A stretch of DNA of 47,840 nt from positions 1 through 47,840 of the forward strand of contig JAWXTR010000008.1 of NCBI GenBank assembly GCA_044433365.1. The letters run 5' to 3'. Positions 6,679 to 14,499 of the stretch are shown piece by piece. Position numbers and translations under genes: made by a program. Under the pieces are notes generated by a model. The model was not told the origin of the DNA and ran no database searches. It worked only from the letters and a program-made list of their open reading frames with translations. Numbering within the stretch: position 1 is the first letter of the stretch; every line of letters begins with the position of its first letter. This DNA comes from CAMQVM01 sp044433365 (lineage in GTDB: Bacteria > Bacteroidota > Bacteroidia > Bacteroidales > Rikenellaceae).

Positions 6679-9424
6679 AAAAAGTGTTTATCATCGAAGT
6701 GGTCATAGCAGCAACCGAAGTTAAAGAGGATGCTAGGCTAACCCAACCCTGAACACCAAGCCTATTTTCACGTGGAGTTTTCATAGGCACCACTATTTCG
6801 CAACCAGGTTCTATTTTAGCACCTTTTGCCTTTGCAACTGTACCGTTCATATAGACTATATAGACTCTGCGTCGTGCATTTTGAAGATAACCGCCAGCAT
6901 TTTCTATATAATATCTAAAATTACGCCCCTCATTATATGCCACAGTGTTAGGATGTAGCACTGCACCATCTATTTTTACGGTGTTTGTTAGCTCTGGAAC
7001 CGATATAATATCACCCTCACGCAATACAGGGTCGAAGCTGCTATTTGGCTCTTTTAGTGCCTTGACCAAATCTATTCCTACGCTGTAGGTAGGTTCTATT
7101 ATTAGAGTCTGCTCCGAAAATCCACTTGTTCTGCTATCTACATTTTTGCTCATAACGATTTTTATCCTTTCACGCTCTATCTCGTCGTCGGTTTTTTGGC
7201 GAATTAATCGAGTACCGTTTATGTAGGCGTTTGGGGTAAAACCTCCAGCTCTCTCGATAACCGAAGATAGTCGCTCGCCGCTACTTGTTAGTGTATACTC
7301 ACCTTGAAAAGTTACCTCTCCTAAAATAGTGATATGTCGCTGCTCACTATAACCCGGCGATTTTCGAATATATACCACATCGAAAGGCTCCAAAACAAAC
7401 TGGTTACCCTCACCCTCAATTGCTAAATCTTTTGATATTGGAAATATATACTCTTTGGCTATTTCGGAGGTGGCAGAGGTGGATGTAGTGTTTTTAATGC
7501 GTCGTGAAACCACAACTACCGATTCGGATGCCGACTCTTTCATACCACCAGCAAGCAAAATAGCATCGGCAATGGTCATACCCTGCTTAAAGGGTATGAT
7601 ATTGTTGTGTGAACGTTCGACATACAGAGAGTCGTCTACAGAAAAGTCGTAACGAGAGTCGTAAGAGTTGTCGCTAGATTGAGTGTATATGCTGTTTTTT
7701 TGGCTATTTTGAGTTTGAAAATCTACTCTGTTTTGATTCTGCATACCACTACCATAAGAGGAAGTAGGTTGGCTAAGATATGGTGAATTATTGCCATTAC
7801 TATTATTTACAAATTGACTATTCTCTCTACCATTTATTGCACTTAAATTGCTGTAAGCTAAGCTGCCACTACTATTATAGTTATTGTTATAACTATTTTG
7901 CATTTGATAGCCATTTGATATATTTTGTTGGTTACTCTCTGATAATTGATTGTTTATTTGGGTGTTAAATTCTTGATTATTTAGGTATTGGTCATTACGT
8001 CTATTATTAAGGGTTTTTTCTGAAATTTTAGGGAAATTAACCTCTCCAAACACCTCTATATATGGTTTTTCGTTAATATCATAAACCGATGGAACATATA
8101 CATTATCACCATTTTTCAGAGTAATATCTGCATCTTGCCCATTCAAAATCTTTTTTAAATCGACCGAAATAAGTTCGTAGGTGTAGTCGGGAAGAGTACG
8201 AGATATTTGCACTCGGTTTGTAAATGCGTCGCCTTCTAAACCACCAGCAACCTTAATTAACTGAGAGAGAGTTTGCATCGAAGGCGAAATTTGATAGCTC
8301 CCCTCACGCCACACCGCCCCCTCAATAGTTACCCTATTTTTAAAACGTGCAATGGTATTTTTTACCTCTATTAAATCGCCATCTTGGAGAGTAAAAAAGG
8401 GGAAATTTTCGTTAAAGATGGTGTTTACAACATACATATCGCCATCTTTTCTATTAATAGTGATTTGGTCGGTATAGCTATCGCCTCGAAAGCCTCCACT
8501 ATAGCCCAAAAGCTCTTCGACGCTCTCTCCATCCTTTAATTCGTATACTCTCTCTCGTTTTACCGCTCCACTAAGCGCAACTCTATTTTGGTAAGGTTCG
8601 ATTACAATCATATCATTGTCCTCTAGGCGAATATCGGCTCTGTTATTTCCATTAAGATAGTCGTAAAGGTCGAAATCTGCCACCTCTATCCCATTTCTAT
8701 ATAATTTGATTGAGCGAAGCGACCCAATATCGTTTGCTCCACCAGCGACATAAAGTGCATTAAATAGAGTTGCTACTGACGGGAGTGTATAGCTTCCAGG
8801 TTTTGTGGCTTCTCCCACAATATTTATCTGAATCGAACGTATTTTACCTAAAGAAAGAGTTATATTTACCTGCTCTCCATCAATTCCAGAGTAGATGGAT
8901 TGTAGTGCTGACGAAATTTTTTCGGTAGCCTGCTCTATATTTAATCCTGCAATATTCAGTACCCCAATTTTTGGTATTACTACTGTTCCATCGGGAGAAA
9001 TTGTAAGATTATAGTTCTGTTCGGATGCTCCCCAAACATCTATAATTAGCTCATCTCCAGTAGATAGTATATAATTTGTAGGAGTTGCAATATTTAGGTT
9101 TGGCTCAAAGCTAAGATTTTGATTATTGAAAATTTCGCTTCCGTACACCGTTTTTTTTAACGACTCACTATCGGTAGCAGTAGCGTTAGGTATGTTTGTT
9201 GTGGTAATTGGTGAAGAAAAGGTTGCAATAGGTGTGGTTCTAACTCTATTATCACCACTATATGAGTTTTGTGAGATAGGCTCAATAGTTGACTTGTTAT
9301 ATTTGTCTATTAGTGACTTTGAAATACCCAACTGTTGCGCACTCTGCTCTATATTTTGTGAAAATAAAAATGTTGGGATAAAAAATAGTGTAAAAGCTGC
9401 AAATAAAAATCTTTGTAGTAGCAT
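6677..9424 (-). CDS. SLBB-domain polysaccharide export protein (Wza-like)
   Basis: A 915-residue secreted protein with a signal peptide (FIPTFLFSQ). A polysaccharide export (Poly_export) domain lies near residues 115-195 (LSTGDELIIDVWGA, then SPDGTVVIPKIGVLNIAGL). At least four SLBB/soluble-ligand-binding repeats follow, each recognisable by a phrase such as INIVGEATKPGSYTL, RVTIEGAVWREGSYQI, HITILGEVTFQGEYTL or TVKIDGAVLHPNTV. It should form or line the outer-membrane channel for capsule or exopolysaccharide export. A Asn/Gln/Ser/Tyr-rich low-complexity stretch of about 120 residues (roughly 467-590) separates two SLBB groups. No glycosyltransferase or Wzc-like kinase is adjacent, which is common for the 800-900-residue SLBB proteins of Bacteroidota. 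Confidence 0.9.
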   Translation of the reverse strand: MLLQRFLFAAFTLFFIPTFLFSQNIEQSAQQLGISKSLIDKYNKSTIEPISQNSYSGDNRVRTTPIATFSSPITTTNIPNATATDSESLKKTVYGSEIFNNQNLSFEPNLNIATPTNYILSTGDELIIDVWGASEQNYNLTISPDGTVVIPKIGVLNIAGLNIEQATEKISSALQSIYSGIDGEQVNITLSLGKIRSIQINIVGEATKPGSYTLPSVATLFNALYVAGGANDIGSLRSIKLYRNGIEVADFDLYDYLNGNNRADIRLEDNDMIVIEPYQNRVALSGAVKRERVYELKDGESVEELLGYSGGFRGDSYTDQITINRKDGDMYVVNTIFNENFPFFTLQDGDLIEVKNTIARFKNRVTIEGAVWREGSYQISPSMQTLSQLIKVAGGLEGDAFTNRVQISRTLPDYTYELISVDLKKILNGQDADITLKNGDNVYVPSVYDINEKPYIEVFGEVNFPKISEKTLNNRRNDQYLNNQEFNTQINNQLSESNQQNISNGYQMQNSYNNNYNSSGSLAYSNLSAINGRENSQFVNNSNGNNSPYLSQPTSSYGSGMQNQNRVDFQTQNSQKNSIYTQSSDNSYDSRYDFSVDDSLYVERSHNNIIPFKQGMTIADAILLAGGMKESASESVVVVSRRIKNTTSTSATSEIAKEYIFPISKDLAIEGEGNQFVLEPFDVVYIRKSPGYSEQRHITILGEVTFQGEYTLTSSGERLSSVIERAGGFTPNAYINGTRLIRQKTDDEIERERIKIVMSKNVDSRTSGFSEQTLIIEPTYSVGIDLVKALKEPNSSFDPVLREGDIISVPELTNTVKIDGAVLHPNTVAYNEGRNFRYYIENAGGYLQNARRRVYIVYMNGTVAKAKGAKIEPGCEIVVPMKTPRENRLGVQGWVSLASSLTSVAAMTTSMINTF

Positions 9425-9528
9425 ATTATATGTTATTAATTTAATTTTACGATAAAAAAAACAGTAGTTTTCACCATATATAAAAGAGTAAAAAAAAATA
9501 GATGTTTTAGTTTTTAATTAAATAAAAC

Positions 9529-9536
9529 TATCTTTG
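9529..9536 (+). promoter_or_regulatory. Bacteroidota-type -7 element for the Ig-like lipoprotein gene
   Basis: TATCTTTG matches the TAnnTTTG consensus 85 bases before the ATG. No clear TTG -33 element is visible at the normal spacing. A short stem (gttgcat with atgcaac) can form in the leader. The rest of the 9425-9620 divergent gap shows no other site I can support. Confidence 0.45.
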
Positions 9537-9620
9537 TAGGAAAATTCGGTTGCATAAATTTTGCCATTACTCTTGTAGATGCAACTTTTTTACAAGATTA
9601 TTAAATAGAAATAGAAATTA

Positions 9621-11684
9621 ATGAGTTATAAAATAGAAAAAAAGATAGATTTTACGCTTTTTATAGTGCTGATGCTCTTTTCATTAGGGTTTTTTACATA
9701 TTGCGCCAACCCTGCATCACCACAAGGAGGTCCCAAAGATACGATAGCACCAAAATTGGTGTCGGTCGACCCTCTTCCATTCTCGACAAATTTCTCTGCT
9801 GAGAGAATTACTATGGTTTTTAACGAATATATTCAGTTGAAAAATTCACAAACTGAAATTATTGTATCACCAGAGATGGTAAAACGTCCACGCTTTACGG
9901 TAAAAGGAAAGTCATTGTTAATTGACTTTGATGAGAAGCTAGATAGTGCTATCACCTACAAAATCGACTTTGGTATCGCAATACAAGATAATAATGAGTC
10001 AAATCCACTTATGAACTTCTCGTATGTATTCTCTACAGGCGATGAAATCGACTCACTAGCTATGAGTGGACAGGTTATAGATGCTTTTACGGGAGATTCT
10101 GTTTTAAATGCTCTAATATTGCTTTTTGACGCTCGCAAAGATAGCACTGAGCTTGATTCAGTGCTTATTCGTTCGCTTCCTAACTCAATAGCTCGTACCG
10201 ATAGTAATGGTGTGTTTATTGCAACAAACCTAAAAGATATAGATTACAAAATTTATGCACTTAGCGAGGAGACAACCGACGGAAAATATAATAGAGGTAG
10301 CGATTTAGTAGCATTTAATGAGGATTTGTTTAATCCAGCAACTCTACCACCTTTTAAGGTGTGGTATAATCCTATACGCCAAAGGGTTGAAGCTGAGCCA
10401 CAAGGAGTTTTTAAGCTTTTTGGTGAGGATGCCGCTTTGGTGCGCCAAAATGTCAAAAAAACCTCACGCCCAGAGCGAAATATAGTGCTTATTGAGTTTG
10501 CAGAGAAAAATCCAGAGGTGGTATCCATAAAATTAGACTCTGTAGAGTTCGAAAATGTCGTGGTTAACTACTCAAAAAATAGAGATTCACTAAAGCTATT
10601 TTATCCATATATGGAGAATATGCCCGATACACTAAAGGGTTGGATTGAATATAGTACGGTTACTGCTGATTCGCTTGCTAAGGATACTATTGTAGTTAAG
10701 GAGTTTAAACATAGCTTCTTTGTTGCAAAAGATAGAAAAAAAGATAATAAAAAGAGTAACGACAAAGCCTCTTCGGGTAGTGATAGAAGAGGCGGCGGCG
10801 GAGGTGGCGGCGAGCGTCCTAGCGGTGGTGGTGGACCTCCCGATGGTGGTGGTGAGCGTCCTCAAGGAGGCGGTGGAGAACGTCCTGAAGGGGGAGATGA
10901 AGAGAATCCTGAAGGTGGTGAAAGAGCTGGAGGACAGATGCAACCAGAAGGGAAAGACGGAGAGAAAACAGAAAATCCATTTAGAGTCACTACAGATGCC
11001 GAAAAATCGATTCATCCCGACAACTTCATATCTTTTAATTTTGGTATGCCGCTTATAAGTGTCGATACTGCTCGAATTTCGCTTATACAAGAGATAAAAG
11101 CTGAGAAAAAAAGTAGTAGAGGAGCACGAGGTTCGCAGGAGGCTCAAAGTAGTAATGACCAGACCGAGGCGCAGCTTATAGATACGCCATTTGCATTTAC
11201 GCCCGACTCTATAGATGTGTTAAAGTGGTATTTAAAGGCTAATTGGAAGGATGGATCAAACTACAAATTAACAATTGCAGATAGTACATTCCTAAATATT
11301 CTACAGGAGCGAAACGACTCAATTACTGCAAGTTTTTCTATTCTTAAAAGCGAAGAGTTTGGTACTGTAAATATAAATTTAGAGGGTAGAGATTCTACTA
11401 TTAACTATATTGTGATGTTAACTCAAAAGAAAGAGACTAAATATCAGATAAAACAGGTCGATAGTGATAGAATAACTTTCAAATATATTAAGCCAGGAGA
11501 ATACTCTATTAAGGTGATTGAAGATAGAGATAAAAATAGTAAGTGGAGTAGCGGTATTCTTGAGCAGAGAGTTCTACCTGAAAGAGTTGGAAACTATAAA
11601 AAAGATGGAAATTCTATTTTTGAGGTAAAAGAGAATTGGGAGATTGACGATATTACGGTCGACTTAAATCTCTTATTTCCTTAA
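9621..11684 (+). CDS. Ig-like-domain lipoprotein with glycine-rich linker
   Basis: A 687-residue lipoprotein (signal FFTYC, Cys28), probably in the outer membrane. Residues about 38-130 (DTIAPKLVSVDPLPFSTNFS onward, ending NFSYVFSTGDE) are a bacterial Ig-like Big_5 domain, a family common in Bacteroidota. A second beta-rich region follows (VIDAFTGDSVLNALILLFDA), resembling a carboxypeptidase-regulatory fold. Residues about 388-440 are a Gly/Pro/Glu/Arg-rich linker with repeated GERP units, GC-rich in an AT-rich gene. The C-terminal part ends in ITVDLNLLFP. It starts a co-directional group leading to rbfA. The TAA stop lies inside the TTAA end of a mini family A repeat. Molecular role unknown. 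Confidence 0.8.
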   Translation: MSYKIEKKIDFTLFIVLMLFSLGFFTYCANPASPQGGPKDTIAPKLVSVDPLPFSTNFSAERITMVFNEYIQLKNSQTEIIVSPEMVKRPRFTVKGKSLLIDFDEKLDSAITYKIDFGIAIQDNNESNPLMNFSYVFSTGDEIDSLAMSGQVIDAFTGDSVLNALILLFDARKDSTELDSVLIRSLPNSIARTDSNGVFIATNLKDIDYKIYALSEETTDGKYNRGSDLVAFNEDLFNPATLPPFKVWYNPIRQRVEAEPQGVFKLFGEDAALVRQNVKKTSRPERNIVLIEFAEKNPEVVSIKLDSVEFENVVVNYSKNRDSLKLFYPYMENMPDTLKGWIEYSTVTADSLAKDTIVVKEFKHSFFVAKDRKKDNKKSNDKASSGSDRRGGGGGGGERPSGGGGPPDGGGERPQGGGGERPEGGDEENPEGGERAGGQMQPEGKDGEKTENPFRVTTDAEKSIHPDNFISFNFGMPLISVDTARISLIQEIKAEKKSSRGARGSQEAQSSNDQTEAQLIDTPFAFTPDSIDVLKWYLKANWKDGSNYKLTIADSTFLNILQERNDSITASFSILKSEEFGTVNINLEGRDSTINYIVMLTQKKETKYQIKQVDSDRITFKYIKPGEYSIKVIEDRDKNSKWSSGILEQRVLPERVGNYKKDGNSIFEVKENWEIDDITVDLNLLFP

Positions 11685-11732
11685 GGGAACTTCTAAAAAT
11701 CGAATAAAACCAATTATTAGAACTCCACTTAA
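11681..11732 (+). repeat. Mini family A element (52 bp)
   Basis: Only the two ends remain: ttaagggaacttctaaaaat and the right end aattattagaactccactta, with TTAA at both borders. The left TTAA contains the stop codon of the upstream lipoprotein gene. Confidence 0.65.
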
Positions 11733-11781
11733 TTAATTATTACCGGTAATTATCGGCATTAATCCTTAATCATTATTTTGC

Positions 11782-12477
11782 ATGAAATCAAAATTCTTAA
11801 TATATTTAGCAATTATTTTTTTGTCGCTATCAAATGTAGTGTTAGCTCAAAATTATGTTGGTGTTCGTATCGGTATGGGTGGTGGAAACGGTAGGTTTGT
11901 ACCTAGTGAAGAGACTCAATATCACTTTGCAACCCCTACCGCCTCTATTAGCTACCGTTATTGGGGAGGAGATAAATTTTTTGGAGGAATTGAGACAGGC
12001 ATAACATATCAAAATAAAACTTTCGATGTGCTTCCTCGTATGAACTCTGATAGTGTATACACCAGAAGTGTAAACCAGCTACTTATACCATTTTTTTGGC
12101 AACCACATATAGATATGGCGCAGGGAAAGGCTTCGATTTTTCTAAGTGCTGGCTCATATATAGCATATAATCTATCCTCTAAAGAGTCGTTCTCGTCGAA
12201 AGAGGCAGGAGTACTGTGGGAGAACGATTATGAATTTCTCTCTGAGCGAGATAACCGTATGGAGTATGGTTTGATAGGTGGTTTGGGCTACTCGATGTTG
12301 ATTATAAAAAATATTGAACTACTTGCAGAGGCTCGCTACTGCTATGCCTACTCCGATTTGCTTAAAAACTCTACGAAATATTCTGAAAATCCGCAAAATT
12401 CTCAAATTGATTATGTTTCGGTGACAGTTGGGGTTTATTATCGGTTTGGACTTCGGGGTAAGAGGAAGAAGGAGTAG
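11782..12477 (+). CDS. PorT-like outer-membrane beta-barrel protein
   Basis: A 231-residue protein with a type I signal peptide (SLSNVVLAQ). The mature part has alternating aromatic strands (YVGVRIGMGGGNGRF, ASISYRYWGG, KFFGGIETGITYQNKTF) and ends YVSVTVGVYYRFGLRGKRKKE, like the OMP_b-brl_2/PorT family of Bacteroidota. Such proteins are 8-10-stranded barrels of unknown or secretion-related function; no type IX secretion gene is adjacent to support that role. It lies 97 bases downstream of the Ig-like lipoprotein gene and upstream of the rbfA duplication. The start follows no Shine-Dalgarno sequence, as is usual in this phylum. Confidence 0.75.
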   Translation: MKSKFLIYLAIIFLSLSNVVLAQNYVGVRIGMGGGNGRFVPSEETQYHFATPTASISYRYWGGDKFFGGIETGITYQNKTFDVLPRMNSDSVYTRSVNQLLIPFFWQPHIDMAQGKASIFLSAGSYIAYNLSSKESFSSKEAGVLWENDYEFLSERDNRMEYGLIGGLGYSMLIIKNIELLAEARYCYAYSDLLKNSTKYSENPQNSQIDYVSVTVGVYYRFGLRGKRKKE

Positions 12478-12507
12478 GTTTTTAGAATGGGTTGGTATTG
12501 CTTAGGA

Positions 12508-12570
12508 TTGCTGAGTATTATTGCTGAGTATTATTGCTGAGTATTATTGCTGAGTATTATTGCTGAGTAT
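12508..12570 (+). repeat. 13-bp tandem repeat, about 4.8 copies
   Basis: The unit ttgctgagtatta repeats perfectly from 12508, 12521, 12534 and 12547, with a partial fifth unit. It fades into ctgaga-type degenerate units to about 12600. It is non-coding and lies just upstream of the duplicated rbfA start. Confidence 0.9.
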
Positions 12571-12628
12571 GGCTGAGAATAACTGAGAATAGCTGAGTTT
12601 AGAAATTTATAATAAAAAATTTAAAAGT

Positions 12629-12709
12629 ATGATTCAAGAAGAAAGCACAAGAGGGAAAAAGGTTGGACATCAGATTCAGCGTGATATTAGTGATATATTT
12701 CAACAGTAG
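12629..12709 (+). pseudogene. Duplicated 5' fragment of rbfA
   Basis: The 75 bases 12629-12703 are identical to the first 75 bases of rbfA at 12841-12915; a few upstream bases (aaaagt) are shared too. After 25 rbfA codons the frame meets one extra Gln codon and a TAG stop, so at most a 26-residue peptide is made. The copies are separated by a fragment of a family B repeat, as if insertion and local duplication happened together. Confidence 0.9.
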
Positions 12710-12775
12710 CGAGCGAAGCGAACGTTTTTACCAGCCCAAAGGGCGTGCTTTTTTTTAAAAAGCATAAAACAAAAG
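12705..12775 (+). repeat. Family B core fragment between rbfA copies
   Basis: The segment agcgagcgaagcgaacg, then ttaccagcccaaagggcgtg and a T run, matches the core of the full B copies at 18197, 21739 and 23630. The B ends are missing. The gcccaaagggc hairpin followed by T residues looks like an intrinsic terminator placed just before intact rbfA. Confidence 0.75.
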
Positions 12776-12840
12776 TTTTTTCGTAAAGCAGAAGAAAAAC
12801 AAATAAAGTTATAATTCAAAAAGACTATAAATAAAAAAGT

Positions 12841-13233
12841 ATGATTCAAGAAGAAAGCACAAGAGGGAAAAAGGTTGGACATCAGATTCAGCGTGATATT
12901 AGTGATATATTTCAAAAGGAATGTAGCGACCTAGTAACAGGAGCACTAGTAAGTGTAACAGTTGTTAGAATGAGTCCCGATTTAGAGCTTGCAAAAGTCT
13001 ATCTTTCGGTATTTCCATTTGAAAAAAGCAAGGAGGTGCTTGCAAAAATGAGAGACAATGCCTCTCGAGTAAGGTTAATGTTGGGTCGTCGTATGCGAAA
13101 CCAGATGAGAGCAATTCCAGAGGTTGCTTTCTATATAGATGATTCATTAGAATATGCTTCGAATATCAACAGAATTATGGATGGAATAGTAATATCTCCA
13201 GCCGATGAAGATGATGAAGAGTCAAACCTATAA
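12841..13233 (+). CDS. rbfA: 30S ribosome-binding factor A
   Basis: A 130-residue protein of normal RbfA length. The start RGKKVGHQIQRDISDIFQKE, the central SPDLELAKVYLSVFP and the VRLMLGRRMRNQMRAIPEVAFYIDDSLEYA region with its KH-like core match RbfA. It acts in the cytoplasm in 16S rRNA 5'-end maturation and cold adaptation. The downstream permease overlaps its last 29 bases, so they are probably co-transcribed. Its 5' region is preceded by a 75-bp duplicate of its own start and a terminator-like family B fragment, so its expression may depend on a promoter between 12776 and 12840 or on read-through. Confidence 0.93.
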   Translation: MIQEESTRGKKVGHQIQRDISDIFQKECSDLVTGALVSVTVVRMSPDLELAKVYLSVFPFEKSKEVLAKMRDNASRVRLMLGRRMRNQMRAIPEVAFYIDDSLEYASNINRIMDGIVISPADEDDEESNL

Positions 13234-14455
13234 ATATAATAGAGATTTATCATTAGTGCGCTTTTTTGCAAAACGTTATCTGTTTTCCAAAAAGTCGCAC
13301 GCTCTTGTTAATACCATATCTATTATTAGCTCTCTATCGGTGGCAATACCTACCGCTGCACTGATAATTTTGTTGTCGGTATTTGGTGGTATAACCTCAT
13401 TGGTTGAGTCGTTAAATTCCAATTTCGATTCTGAGATAAAAATTTCACCTCAAAAAGGGCGTTTTTTTAGTGCAGATTCTGTAGTTTCACAGATTTCGAA
13501 TATCGATGGTATAGAATTTATCTCTACCTATATCGAAGATAATGCTTTAGCTAGCTATGAGGATGCGCAGTCGCTTGTTACAGTAAGAGGTGTCGATACG
13601 CTCTACCGTAGAGTTGTGCCGATTGAGCAGATGATGAAAGTGGGTAGTTACAACCTAAATTTAGGCGATATAAATTACGCTATTTTGGGAATGGGGGTTG
13701 CCTACAACCTTGGAGTTAATGTAAATCTATCGAAGTCGTTAGAGTTGTACGTTCCGAGCGAAAACCGCACTACATTTCTTCCAACACCATCCTACAGCTC
13801 AAAAAAAATATTTCCAAACTCCATATTTGCTATAGATGCAGAGCGTGATAGCAAATATGTGATTGTACCTCTAAAATTTGCACAAGAGCTTTTCGGTAGA
13901 GAGCGAAAAGTTTCGGCAGTAGTTGTAAAAAGCGATGAAAATAGTTCAATAAGTAGCGAAAAGATTGAAACTGAGATAGCTCGTATTTTAGGTGGGGATT
14001 ATAAGATCGAAAATAGGTATGCGCAGAATGAGAGTGTCTATAAAATAATGAATGGCGAAAAGCGAATGGTCTTTATAATATCGCTTTTTGTTATAATAAT
14101 TGCCTCATTTTCGCTTACAGGCTCTCTGGTAATGCTGCTTTCAGATAAGAGTAAGCAGATAGAGATAACGCAGGTGATAGGGGCTACAAATGGTTTTATT
14201 GACAAAATTTTCTTCACCTTGGGGACCTATATAAGCCTTGCAGGTGTAGCATTAGGAGTAGTTTTAGGGGTTGTAATAACCTTAATACAGCAATATTTTG
14301 GTATTATCTCAATCGAAAGCGAGACGCTGCTTATGGAGTCGTATCCTGTAGTGCTTTCGATTAATGATGTGGCTATGGTGGTTGTTTCGGTTGTAGTAAT
14401 CAACTTTTTAATTATCTTTGCTACCGTTAAAAATCGCTCCAAGACCAACTTTTAG
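13205..14455 (+). CDS. LolC/LolE-like ABC transporter permease (FtsX family)
   Basis: A 416-residue inner-membrane protein. It has one N-terminal membrane helix (TISIISSLSVAIPTAALIILL), a large periplasmic domain (residues about 60-270) and three C-terminal helices (MVFIISLFVIIIASFSLTG, then YISLAGVALGVVLGVVITL, then DVAMVVVSVVVINFLIIFA). This is the MacB/FtsX core-domain layout of lipoprotein-releasing permeases. By family it would pass outer-membrane lipoproteins to LolA-like carriers with an ATPase encoded elsewhere. The start overlaps rbfA by 29 bases; Met3 or Met4 are alternative starts. It is followed after 44 bases by a lipoprotein gene. Confidence 0.85.
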   Translation: MKMMKSQTYKYNRDLSLVRFFAKRYLFSKKSHALVNTISIISSLSVAIPTAALIILLSVFGGITSLVESLNSNFDSEIKISPQKGRFFSADSVVSQISNIDGIEFISTYIEDNALASYEDAQSLVTVRGVDTLYRRVVPIEQMMKVGSYNLNLGDINYAILGMGVAYNLGVNVNLSKSLELYVPSENRTTFLPTPSYSSKKIFPNSIFAIDAERDSKYVIVPLKFAQELFGRERKVSAVVVKSDENSSISSEKIETEIARILGGDYKIENRYAQNESVYKIMNGEKRMVFIISLFVIIIASFSLTGSLVMLLSDKSKQIEITQVIGATNGFIDKIFFTLGTYISLAGVALGVVLGVVITLIQQYFGIISIESETLLMESYPVVLSINDVAMVVVSVVVINFLIIFATVKNRSKTNF

Positions 14456-14499
14456 AACTTTTCTAAAATTTTGGAGCACAAAGTATTTTACATGAATTT

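Noticed and set aside
10632..11147. 171-codon ORF opposite the Ig-like lipoprotein
   Set aside because: It arises from the Gly-rich repeat read in antisense (Thr/Ser/Ala runs), not from a real gene.
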